Shown piece by piece: positions 12,907 to 18,438 of a DNA stretch of 64,000 nucleotides; within the stretch, counting starts at the first letter, position 1, and the number at the start of each line of letters is the position of its first letter. A model generated the notes under the pieces. The model was not told the origin of the DNA. It saw only the letters and a program-made list of their open reading frames with translations, and did no database searches. The stretch lies in IMG/VR virus record IMGVR_UViG_3300027770_001980, positions 1 through 64,000 of that record; one strand, 5' to 3'. The stretch is from a virus. The position numbers and the translations under genes are program-made.

Positions 12907-12981
12907 CTCTCTATAGTTCAATGGATAGAACACATTCCTCCTAAGAATGGGATGCAGGTTCGATTCCTGCTGGAGAGACCA
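12907..12981 (+). tRNA. tRNA-Arg(CCT)
   Basis: Acceptor CTCTCTA/TGGAGAG, anticodon arm CATTC CTCCTAA GAATG, T arm GCAGG TTCGATT CCTGC, CCA encoded. Confidence 0.94.
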
Positions 12982-12993
12982 AATAAATATTAT

Positions 12994-13070
12994 GCCCCGT
13001 TACGCTAATTGGTAGTGCGGATTCTCTCAAAAGGAGTTGGCTGTCTGTTCGAATCAGACACGGGGTACCA
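12994..13070 (+). tRNA. tRNA with CAA anticodon on class I body
   Basis: Acceptor GCCCCGT/ACGGGGT, anticodon arm ATTCT CTCAAAA GGAGT, T arm GTCTG TTCGAAT CAGAC, CCA encoded. CAA is a Leu anticodon, but the variable loop is only about five bases, whereas Leu tRNAs are class II. The loop is one base from the Met loop CTCATAA. Confidence 0.8.
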
Positions 13071-13075
13071 CTTAT

Positions 13076-13150
13076 CGGTCTTTAGTGAAATGGATATCAT
13101 CTTTGTCTTCGAAACAAAAGTTGTGGGTTCGATCCCTGCAAGACCGGCCA
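13076..13150 (+). tRNA. tRNA-Arg(TCG)
   Basis: Acceptor CGGTCTT/AAGACCG perfect, anticodon arm TTTGT CTTCGAA ACAAA, T loop TTCGATC, discriminator G, CCA encoded. Confidence 0.93.
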
Positions 13151-13154
13151 ATCT

Positions 13155-13228
13155 GCTCCTATAGGTAAATGGTATACCAGCACTTTGGTAAAGTGCAATT
13201 ACAAGTTCGATTCTTGTTAGGAGCACCA
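13155..13228 (+). tRNA. tRNA-Thr(GGT)
   Basis: Acceptor GCTCCTA/TAGGAGC perfect, anticodon arm GCACT TTGGTAA AGTGC, T arm ACAAG TTCGATT CTTGT, CCA encoded. Confidence 0.95.
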
Positions 13229-13236
13229 AAAAAAAC

Positions 13237-13265
13237 TTGACACACCGACAGAAATACAGTATAAT
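13237..13265 (+). promoter_or_regulatory. Sigma70-like promoter
   Basis: TTGACA (13237-13242), 17-nt spacer, TATAAT (13260-13265), then ACAGCAAAC in the leader. It drives tRNA-Leu(TAA) and downstream genes. Confidence 0.87.
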
Positions 13266-13330
13266 TACTACATAGACAGCAAACGATAGAGTTAGTTGTT
13301 GTGTGTTCATTAACAATACAAGTTGGTTTT

Positions 13331-13414
13331 GCGGGTGTGGTGGAATGGTATACACAGCAGACTTAAAATCTGCCGCTGAAAAGCATGCCGGTTCGAGTCC
13401 GGCCACCCGCACCA
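13331..13414 (+). tRNA. tRNA-Leu(TAA)
   Basis: Class II. Acceptor GCGGGTG/CACCCGC, anticodon arm GCAGA CTTAAAA TCTGC, T arm GCCGG TTCGAGT CCGGC, CCA encoded. Its ACCA is shared with element B4. Confidence 0.95.
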
Positions 13415-13519
13415 TATTGAAACACATTGTGGAGAGCACTGTGTAGATTGAGAAGGTTTGATTCCGACTCACTACATCACTCGGTATCCTGCGGCCGCAA
13501 CAGTGTGCTTCAATATGGT
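13411..13519 (+). repeat. Long inverted-repeat element B4
   Basis: 20-nt arms 13411-13430 and 13500-13519 pair at 19 of 20 positions. The 5' arm begins with ACCA of tRNA-Leu. The core has TGTAG/CTACA, a GG TTTGATT CC T-arm-like hairpin and the palindrome TGCGGCCGCA. Confidence 0.75.
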
Positions 13520-13520
13520 G

Positions 13521-13643
13521 TTATATTAAAATATACTTTTCGTCTCCAGTAGCCCAAACCCGGGGGAATCGCATATTGAGAATGTGCATAGCACAACGGT
13601 ACAGCAAGCATAAGACACTTGTTGGAAGTATGTTTTAATATGA
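13521..13643 (+). repeat. Long inverted-repeat element B5
   Basis: 13523-13538 pairs with 13626-13641 over 16 positions with one G-U. The core contains GCATA TTGAGAA TGTGC, which looks like a tRNA-Leu(GAG) anticodon arm, so the core may derive from a tRNA. Confidence 0.7.
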
Positions 13644-13647
13644 TTCC

Positions 13648-13681
13648 CTGGCGTTCGTATAATGGATAATACAGGGGATTT
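13648..13681 (+). pseudogene. 5' half of split tRNA-Arg(TCT)
   Basis: CTGGCGT acceptor strand, a GTA/TAC D arm (GTATAATGGATAATAC) and GGGGATTT up to the anticodon loop. All seven acceptor bases pair with ACGCCGG at 14480, the 3' half. The interruption falls in the anticodon loop. Confidence 0.75.
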
Positions 13682-13683
13682 AG

Positions 13684-13691
13684 TATAAATA
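13684..13691 (+). promoter_or_regulatory. TATAAATA late-promoter-like motif
   Basis: Exact octamer directly after the split point and eight bases upstream of tRNA-Arg(TCT); it could transcribe that tRNA and the endonuclease gene. Confidence 0.5.
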
Positions 13692-13698
13692 GATATAT

Positions 13699-13775
13699 GC
13701 GACTGTAGCTCAGTTGGATAGAGTACCCGGCTTCTACCCGGATTGTCGGGGGTTCGAATCCCTCCAGTCGCACCA
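13699..13775 (+). tRNA. tRNA-Arg(TCT)
   Basis: Acceptor GCGACTG/CAGTCGC perfect, anticodon loop CTTCTAC on CCGG/CCGG, T arm GGGGG TTCGAAT CCCTC, CCA encoded. It lies inside the module that splits another tRNA-Arg(TCT). Confidence 0.94.
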
Positions 13776-13790
13776 TTTAGTAGAAAATGT

Positions 13791-14429
13791 ATGTATCAAA
13801 AACTAACAAACTGTAAGCATTGTAATATCTCTTTAGAGAGTATGAATGCCAACGAAAGGGCAAACCATTCGAGATGGTGTACATCAAACCCTAAACGGGT
13901 TGAATATGTAAATGCGCTGGCCAAGCATAGAGAAAATATTGTCGCTCCTCGAAATCAATTTGTTAAAGCAAAAGACGAGGGACGACCTGTTCCAAAAGGA
14001 ACAATGACCGGAAAACCCGGAACGATGTTAGGTAAGAAACATTCTCTGGAAACAAAGCAACATCTTAAAGAAAAAGCGTTAGCAAGCCCACATAGAAGAT
14101 TAGTTAGGTCCATTAGAAAATATACACAAAAGGATGGAACTATTGTTAATTTAGATTCTTCTTGGGAAGAAGCATTGGCAATTCGCCTTGATGAACTTAA
14201 TGTTAATTGGATCCGACCCAAGCCGATAAAATGGATAGATGACAATGGTATAACCCATAACTATTTTCCAGACTTTTATCTTGTTGATTTCGACGTATAT
14301 TTAGATCCAAAAAATCCTTATGCTATTAAGGCACAGGAAAGCAAAATAAAATGTTTGACAAAACAGATAAAAAATCTTATAATCATAAGAGGATTAGAAG
14401 AGTGTAAAAATTATACCCCTATAGTTTAA
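13791..14429 (+). CDS. Homing endonuclease (PD-(D/E)xK-like) splitting tRNA-Arg
   Basis: A 212-residue protein. The N-terminus has a CKHCN...C zinc-knuckle-like part. The middle has a NUMOD3-like segment (GKKHSLETKQHLKEKA). The C-terminal half (SSWEEALAIRLDEL, then YFPDFYL, then DVYLDPKNP) matches phage endonucleases with a PD-(D/E)xK-like core: E, PDF and D-x-K. ATG 13791 is used because upstream in-frame codons are tRNA sequence. The stop falls within a tRNA-like 5' segment (14414-14445) that precedes the 3' half of the split tRNA-Arg(TCT). Together with its linked intact tRNA-Arg(TCT) it looks like a mobile unit that interrupts the resident tRNA and supplies a substitute. Confidence 0.75.
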   Translation: MYQKLTNCKHCNISLESMNANERANHSRWCTSNPKRVEYVNALAKHRENIVAPRNQFVKAKDEGRPVPKGTMTGKPGTMLGKKHSLETKQHLKEKALASPHRRLVRSIRKYTQKDGTIVNLDSSWEEALAIRLDELNVNWIRPKPIKWIDDNGITHNYFPDFYLVDFDVYLDPKNPYAIKAQESKIKCLTKQIKNLIIIRGLEECKNYTPIV

Positions 14430-14488
14430 TGGTAAAACGGCGGATTTCTACTCCCTAAATAGCAGTTCGATTCTGTTACGCCGGACCA
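14414..14488 (+). pseudogene. 3' half of split tRNA-Arg(TCT) joined to a foreign 5' segment
   Basis: From the anticodon loop onward (CTACTCCC, T arm AGCAG TTCGATT CTGTT, ACGCCGG, ACCA) it completes the 5' half at 13648. The contiguous 5' sequence (CCCCTATAGTTTAATGG) looks tRNA-like but its acceptor does not pair. GGATTT occurs at both junctions. Confidence 0.7.
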
Positions 14489-14499
14489 AAGATTTTATT

Positions 14500-14589
14500 G
14501 CGAGCGAGACTTGGAGTCCGAGGGGTCTTATATGCCCTTTCCGCCAGATTAGCGGCTTTGAGAGAGTTCGATTCTCTCCGCTCGTACCA
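14500..14589 (+). tRNA. Class II tRNA with TAT anticodon
   Basis: Acceptor GCGAGCG/CGCTCGT, D arm GACT/AGTC, anticodon arm GGGGT CTTATAT GCCCT (TAT), long variable arm CCGC CAGATTA GCGG, T arm GAGAG TTCGATT CTCTC, CCA encoded. TAT reads the Ile codon ATA, but the long variable arm is of Leu/Ser/Tyr type. Confidence 0.7.
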
Positions 14590-14638
14590 CCTATCACAAT
14601 TAGGTTCTTTTGTTAAAATATCATATAATTAATATATT

Positions 14639-15340
14639 ATGAACAATGAAAAACATCAACCTATTACAGTGGTAGTGCCTACCATGTGGAGACATTCTCC
14701 ATTTTTAGATTTTGCACAGGACTTCTTAGAATTAAATGTAGTCGAACATTTAATCATCATCGACAATGATATCTCAAGAAGACCCAACCATCCGGTATTG
14801 ACCAATTCCAAAATAACTATTTTTGAATTTGGAAAAAATATATTTGTCAATCCTGCTTGGAACTTAGGAGTCAACAACAGCAAAACTAATATTGTTTGCA
14901 TATTGAATGATGATTTAAATTTTGATATCAGATTATTCAATAGAGTATCTAAGTTTATTAAACCTGATATGGGTGCAATAGGATTGAGTAACGGAATAGC
15001 AGAATTTGGACAAACAATTTTAACTGACGGAATGATCAATTTTGAACCATTTCATGGACAGATATGTGAAGGATTTGGTAATCTCATGTTTGTACATAAA
15101 TCTACATGGAAAGATATACCCGAAGGGTTGAATATCGCATATGGAGATAATTTCATTTTCGAACAAAATCTTTACAACAATCGAACAAACTATTTTATTG
15201 TTAATATGTTTCATCACCATGCAGCATCTACCACAGTTAAAGAAGTATTAAAAGATAAAGATGTGAAAGATGTTTTTTGGCTACGAGAAAGTCTTCTATA
15301 TAAAGACATCAAGGTCAAATTAATGAATAGAACATTTTAG
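14639..15340 (+). CDS. Family 2-like glycosyltransferase
   Basis: A 233-residue GT-A type protein. It has VVVPTMWR at the N-terminus, LIIIDND at the first acidic strand, FGKNIFVNPAWNLGV (the conserved N-x-G region) and CILNDDLNFD as the D-x-D-like metal site. MFHHH near the end may supply the general base or metal ligand. Cytoplasmic, no signal peptide. It is an insertion within the tRNA array between the TAT tRNA and tRNA-Met. Substrates unknown. Confidence 0.7.
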   Translation: MNNEKHQPITVVVPTMWRHSPFLDFAQDFLELNVVEHLIIIDNDISRRPNHPVLTNSKITIFEFGKNIFVNPAWNLGVNNSKTNIVCILNDDLNFDIRLFNRVSKFIKPDMGAIGLSNGIAEFGQTILTDGMINFEPFHGQICEGFGNLMFVHKSTWKDIPEGLNIAYGDNFIFEQNLYNNRTNYFIVNMFHHHAASTTVKEVLKDKDVKDVFWLRESLLYKDIKVKLMNRTF

Positions 15341-15350
15341 AAAGAATAGT

Positions 15351-15425
15351 GGGCTTTTAGCTTAATGGTAAAGCAGTCGACTCATAATCGATTGAGTGTA
15401 GGTTCAATTCCTACAAAGCCCACCA
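15351..15425 (+). tRNA. tRNA-Met(CAT)
   Basis: Acceptor GGGCTTT/AAAGCCC perfect, anticodon arm GTCGA CTCATAA TCGAT, T arm GTAGG TTCAATT CCTAC, CCA encoded. Fully paired 1-72, so elongator-type. Confidence 0.92.
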
Positions 15426-15434
15426 TATCTCAAA

Positions 15435-15455
15435 GTTAGAGATAAATACTCTAAC
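15435..15455 (+). promoter_or_regulatory. Inverted repeat with ATAAATA loop, leader of HNH gene
   Basis: GTTAGAG and CTCTAAC are perfect 7-bp arms around a loop that is exactly ATAAATA. The CGGAG ribosome site begins two bases later and the ATG is at 15467. Confidence 0.6.
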
Positions 15456-15466
15456 CGGAGCACGTA

Positions 15467-15895
15467 ATGTTAAAAGAATATACATGTAAAGATTGTGGTA
15501 AAGAAGGAAAAGAAAATTTTTATCAATATCGATATCAATGCAAATCTTGTTGGAATAAACGCACATATCAATCAAGTAGAGATAAATTAGATTTACTCAT
15601 ACACGAAAGAGGCGGAAAATGCGAAAGATGTGGATACAATAAATGCATGGATGCTTTACAGTGGCATCATATAGATCCTACAATTAAAGAGTTTGGAATA
15701 AGCAAACAACGAGGTGCATCGATAGAAGTATTACGAAAAGAAATTGATAAGTGTTCTTTATTATGTGCAAACTGTCATGTCGAGGTACATGCAGAAATGC
15801 GAAATAAAGGATATAAAGTTGTCAGAATTACCCATCCAGAATTTAAAGAAAGATATTTTTCTGGTAAGGGATTTTTAGATTTAATGCGGGTGTGA
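15467..15895 (+). CDS. HNH homing endonuclease
   Basis: A 142-residue protein. N-terminal CKDCG and CKSCW form a zinc ribbon. The HNH core is CERCGYNKCMDALQWHHIDPT followed by LLCANCHVEVHAE, with two zinc-binding Cys pairs and the catalytic HH. The leader carries the clearest ATAAATA hairpin of the window. The last ten bases overlap the 5' acceptor of tRNA-Leu(TAG), so the C-terminal residues are encoded by tRNA sequence. This suggests the gene arrived with, or was fitted exactly to, the tRNA. Confidence 0.88.
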   Translation: MLKEYTCKDCGKEGKENFYQYRYQCKSCWNKRTYQSSRDKLDLLIHERGGKCERCGYNKCMDALQWHHIDPTIKEFGISKQRGASIEVLRKEIDKCSLLCANCHVEVHAEMRNKGYKVVRITHPEFKERYFSGKGFLDLMRV

Positions 15896-15972
15896 TGAAA
15901 TTGGTAGACTTCCGGTCCTTAGAAGTCCGGGTTCGAAAGAGCGTGCTGGTTCGAGTCCAGTCACCCGCACCA
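15886..15972 (+). tRNA. tRNA-Leu(TAG)
   Basis: Class II. Acceptor GCGGGTG/CACCCGC, anticodon loop CTTAGAA on CGGTC/GTCCG with one T-T mismatch, T arm GCTGG TTCGAGT CCAGT, CCA encoded. Its start overlaps the HNH gene by 10 bases. Confidence 0.88.
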
Positions 15973-15979
15973 TTATAGG

Positions 15980-16008
15980 TTGACAACTTACCTACATAGT
16001 TGTATAAT
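15980..16008 (+). promoter_or_regulatory. Sigma70-like promoter
   Basis: TTGACA (15980-15985), 17-nt spacer, TATAAT (16003-16008). It drives the three-gene operon with the omega homologue. Confidence 0.88.
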
Positions 16009-16029
16009 TAATTTTAATAAAAGGAAAGT

Positions 16030-16206
16030 ATGAAAACAACTGCAACATTTCGATTGAATAAGCGTTTCAAAACACTTATCTCTGCTATGCCATTTAAGAG
16101 CCAAGAACAACGTGACCATTTTCGTCACATGATGATCGAGGCACAGGTAGCAGCAAATACCATTGTCAAGAGTTCTAAGGACCGTAACAACAACCGAGGT
16201 GAATAA
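16030..16206 (+). CDS. Small basic hypothetical protein
   Basis: 58 residues, MKTTATFRLNKRFKTL..., with AAAGGAAAG ahead of the ATG. Basic and probably helical (QEQRDHFRHMMIEAQ). First gene of an operon with the omega homologue; its stop overlaps the next ATG (TAATG). The position suggests a transcription- or nucleic-acid-related role, but no family is recognised. Confidence 0.6.
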   Translation: MKTTATFRLNKRFKTLISAMPFKSQEQRDHFRHMMIEAQVAANTIVKSSKDRNNNRGE

Positions 16207-16430
16207 TGAAAACTCCAGATTTTGTTAACAGTCTTGACACCGACAAGTGTGTGTCTAACATTGGTAGCCGATTTGATTTAGTTATTGTTGCTGCTATTCG
16301 TGCCCGCGAGTTGAATCGTGGTCATAGAAAAATGGTCAATAGTCCAAATGGTAATATTGTTAGTGCTCTGCAAGAAATCGAAGCAGGACACATTGGGCGT
16401 GATTACTTGCGAAAGGTTCGTCGACCATGA
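16206..16430 (+). CDS. rpoZ: RNA polymerase omega subunit homologue
   Basis: 74 residues resembling bacterial RpoZ. The core NIGSRFDLVIVAAIRARELNRG corresponds to the conserved helix of omega (xIGNRFDLVLVAARRARQ in Escherichia coli), followed by ALQEIEAGHIGRDYL, matching ALREIEEGLI. Omega folds and stabilises the beta-prime subunit and affects sigma choice. A phage copy could enter host polymerase and shift promoter use, or support a modified holoenzyme for the ATAAATA promoters. It is translationally coupled to both neighbours and driven by a strong early-type promoter. The family assignment is firm on the motif; the role is inferred. Confidence 0.85.
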   Translation: MKTPDFVNSLDTDKCVSNIGSRFDLVIVAAIRARELNRGHRKMVNSPNGNIVSALQEIEAGHIGRDYLRKVRRP

Positions 16431-16603
16431 GCAAAGGTTCCAGACAGCGTCCAACAGATCTAAATAAGTTTCGATCAAACTACGATGCTATCTTCCGAAA
16501 GCCTTCTCCAAAAGAAGTAGATGATGCTCAAGCAGAAGATGAAGCATTCAAGAGAGTTGAAGAACAGCAATCACAAGTTCGAGACAGTGACCAAGGCGGC
16601 TAA
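16427..16603 (+). CDS. Small hypothetical protein
   Basis: 58 residues starting MSKGSRQRPTDLNKF, then NYDAIFRKPSPKE, with an acidic glutamine-rich tail. The start overlaps the previous stop (ATGA). Short proteins beginning MxKGSxxRPxD...NWDAIF are common in tailed phages, from general knowledge, but have no known function. Third gene of the omega operon. Confidence 0.7.
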   Translation: MSKGSRQRPTDLNKFRSNYDAIFRKPSPKEVDDAQAEDEAFKRVEEQQSQVRDSDQGG

Positions 16604-16616
16604 TAAATAGAGATGC

Positions 16617-16690
16617 GCCCTACTAGTACAATGGTAGTACACTGGTTTTGTAATCCTGTGATGGCAGTTCGATTCTGTCGTAGGGCACCA
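16617..16690 (+). tRNA. tRNA-Thr(TGT), second copy
   Basis: Acceptor GCCCTAC/GTAGGGC perfect, anticodon loop TTTGTAA with mismatches in the stem as in the copy at 5823, T arm GGCAG TTCGATT CTGTC, CCA encoded. Confidence 0.85.
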
Positions 16691-16698
16691 AGAGATAT

Positions 16699-16772
16699 GC
16701 GGGGTTCGTAAAATGGTATTACCTTAGCCTTCCAAGCTAAAGTCAGGAGTTCGATTCTCCTACCCCGCTCCA
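16699..16772 (+). tRNA. tRNA-Gly(TCC), second copy
   Basis: Acceptor GCGGGGT/ACCCCGC, anticodon arm TTAGC CTTCCAA GCTAA, T arm AGGAG TTCGATT CTCCT, discriminator T, CCA encoded. Its last bases are also the end of the opposing HNH gene. Confidence 0.93.
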
Positions 16773-17041
16773 AGTCTATGCAATATGTTTAGTGCTCTAT
16801 TACGCAGCCGTTGAGTAAACTCCGACTCTGATAACACGCCTTTAGCAAGATTACACTTGCGACATGTTACTTGTAAGTTATTGAAATCAGTGGTGCCACC
16901 TTGTGATTCTGGAATGACATGATCCATATGTATTTCAGAGTCTGACAAATCGTCATCACAATAAACACAGTAGAGGCCATCGCGTTCAATAACTCTACGG
17001 CGTAGATTTAATGGTATGCGTTCTTTTTTTTGTAGCATCAA
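16760..17041 (-). CDS. HNH endonuclease (minus strand)
   Basis: 93 residues: RVIERDGLYCVYCDDDL, IHMDHVIPESQGGTTDFNNLQVTCRKCN, a textbook minimal HNH domain with two CxxC zinc pairs, catalytic DH and the asparagine. It may be a homing nuclease or an HNH of the packaging/repair type. It points against the tRNAs, and its stop (TAG on the minus strand at 16760-16762) lies inside tRNA-Gly(TCC), so its last codons are complementary to the tRNA acceptor. An extra Met precedes the likely start. Confidence 0.85.
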   Translation of the reverse strand: MMLQKKERIPLNLRRRVIERDGLYCVYCDDDLSDSEIHMDHVIPESQGGTTDFNNLQVTCRKCNLAKGVLSESEFTQRLRNRALNILHRLGAG

Positions 17042-17076
17042 AAATATTTAGTAAATAGAGTTTTAATGTATTAAGA

Positions 17077-17151
17077 GCCTGGTTAGCTCAGGGGGAGAGC
17101 GGCTGCTTTACACGCAGCGGGTCGGCGGTTCGAAACCGTCACCGGGTACCA
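17077..17151 (+). tRNA. tRNA-Val(TAC)
   Basis: Acceptor GCCTGGT/ACCGGGT, anticodon arm GCTGC TTTACAC GCAGC, T arm GGCGG TTCGAAA CCGTC, CCA encoded. Confidence 0.94.
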
Positions 17152-17159
17152 GTTTTATT

Positions 17160-17891
17160 TTAAATCCATCTTGGATCCAATGGTAAATCTCTCAGAGAAT
17201 TATCAAAATTTCCGGGTGTATAAGAAATTTTGTTTGAATTTAAATGATGTCCAAGAATAGCTTCTGGACCAAAATCCAATACTTGTTTTTCATATTCTTC
17301 AAGATGATTTATGACATCCGAATAGATTGTCATAACATCAGAGTTTCCAAATGCAAATTGATCGTTTGACTGAGAAACCTCTCCATACCATCTATTGCCA
17401 GGCATGATAACAACTTGAGAACTTAGATCATAATTGTTGATATTTAATTCAATTGGTAATCCAATATCAGTTCGTGTTCTAATTACTGCATCATATTTAA
17501 AATTATTCTCTTGTTCGTAGTTTACTCTTAACTGATTAACCTTGTATAGATTATAATACATATTGAATATATTATCGGTACCTATACCTCGATAATCTCG
17601 AACAGGAGGCCATTGTTGAAGATGAACATCGGATATTTCAAATTTTTTAAGAAAATTGTTGTTTGGTAAATTTTCAATTATTTTGGATGTAGCCCATTCA
17701 ATGTCATAATTAATCCATTTATCGTGAGGTGGAATAATATGAGAATTTTTTATTTTTAAGTCTTCTCTGGTAGGACTGTTGGTAAGATACACAAACCAAT
17801 CTGCCTGATTGTAACCTTTTAAATTATTTAGAAAATTTCTGAGGTCGCCGGTGAATCTCGGTTCTCCAGGAAGTAGTATAGCTATTCTCAT
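17160..17891 (-). CDS. Glycosyltransferase-like protein, paralogue 2
   Basis: 243 residues of the family also found at 11272 and 22469: N-terminus MRIAILLPGEPRFTGDL, GYNQADWFVYLTN, a VNQLRVNYEQ helix, FKYDAVIRTRTDIG acidic site, FGNSDVMTIYSD, and C-terminus LPLDPRWI. Unlike its plus-strand relative it lies on the minus strand between tRNA-Val and a membrane protein gene. CATAAATA sits six bases before its ATG, the same arrangement as paralogue 1. Function as a glycosyltransferase is inferred. Confidence 0.6.
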   Translation of the reverse strand: MRIAILLPGEPRFTGDLRNFLNNLKGYNQADWFVYLTNSPTREDLKIKNSHIIPPHDKWINYDIEWATSKIIENLPNNNFLKKFEISDVHLQQWPPVRDYRGIGTDNIFNMYYNLYKVNQLRVNYEQENNFKYDAVIRTRTDIGLPIELNINNYDLSSQVVIMPGNRWYGEVSQSNDQFAFGNSDVMTIYSDVINHLEEYEKQVLDFGPEAILGHHLNSNKISYTPGNFDNSLRDLPLDPRWI

Positions 17892-17897
17892 AAATAA

Positions 17898-17905
17898 TAT
17901 TTATG
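17898..17905 (-). promoter_or_regulatory. ATAAATA late-promoter-like motif (minus)
   Basis: CATAAATA on the minus strand, six bases upstream of the ATG of the gene at 17160-17891. Confidence 0.45.
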
Positions 17906-17922
17906 TTAGCATATAACGATGA

Positions 17923-18159
17923 TTGATTGATTATTTATTGGCTTTTTTTGCTATCTTCTTCACTGACATCTTTTATACATATTACTTGAAGGCTGTGCAT
18001 GAAGAGCAAACACTAAAGGCCAGTTGCTGGGCAACGATAGTCTATGTGGTTGCGGCAGTGGCAATTATAGAGTATAATAGTAATCATATGTTATTGATTC
18101 CAGCGGCAGCGGGTGCATTTTGTGGCACTTGGGTTGGAATGAAAATTAGAAAGAGATAA
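17923..18159 (+). CDS. Small two- or three-helix membrane protein
   Basis: 78 residues with hydrophobic segments at about 3-20, 35-50 and 56-73 and a basic end KIRKR. It begins at TTG because the only nearby ATG is followed by an in-frame stop. Inner-membrane location is predicted. Similar short membrane proteins occur in many large phages without assigned function. It directly precedes tRNA-Pro. Confidence 0.65.
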   Translation: MIDYLLAFFAIFFTDIFYTYYLKAVHEEQTLKASCWATIVYVVAAVAIIEYNSNHMLLIPAAAGAFCGTWVGMKIRKR

Positions 18160-18160
18160 T

Positions 18161-18239
18161 CTCCGGTTCGCCTAACCTGGTTATGGCACCTCGTTTGGGA
18201 CGAGGAATAATGTGAGTTCGAATCCCACACTGGAGACCA
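18161..18239 (+). tRNA. tRNA-Pro(TGG), second copy
   Basis: Acceptor CTCCGGT/ACTGGAG, anticodon arm CCTCG TTTGGGA CGAGG, T loop TTCGAAT with one A-C mismatch in the stem, CCA encoded. Confidence 0.92.
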
Positions 18240-18438
18240 AAGAACAGCGGATAAGTTACATTATCCAGTATGAGTCGCTAAGGTAGGTACCTAATCCTTA
18301 GGGCAAGTAATAGTACACAATAGCGATGTAACAGGAAGTAGTGATCTACTCACCGGGACGGGCCTCAAAACGAATCCCACCAAGTTAACTCGCCATGGCA
18401 CACGGCGTACAATAGGACAAATTGTGTGGCACGAATAT
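18240..18438 (+). other. Gene-free structured stretch
   Basis: No gene. Hairpins GGATAA GTTACA TTATCC (18248-18265) and CTAAGG...CCTTAG with an inner TAGGTACCTA palindrome (near 18280) are visible. TCGCTA (near 18272) pairs with TAGCGA (near 18321). A TCCCACCA that resembles a tRNA end lies near 18380. Confidence 0.35.

Noticed and set aside
13005-13472. 155-codon minus-strand frame
   Set aside because: It runs across four tRNA genes and a promoter; tRNA content explains its openness.
7688-13643. CRISPR array
   Set aside because: The B elements are inverted repeats with different cores and irregular spacing, not direct repeats with uniform spacers, and no cas genes are present.
13648-14488. 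Group I intron in tRNA-Arg
   Set aside because: Outside the second tRNA and the endonuclease gene only a few dozen bases remain, too little for a group I core (P3-P8), and no core motifs are seen.
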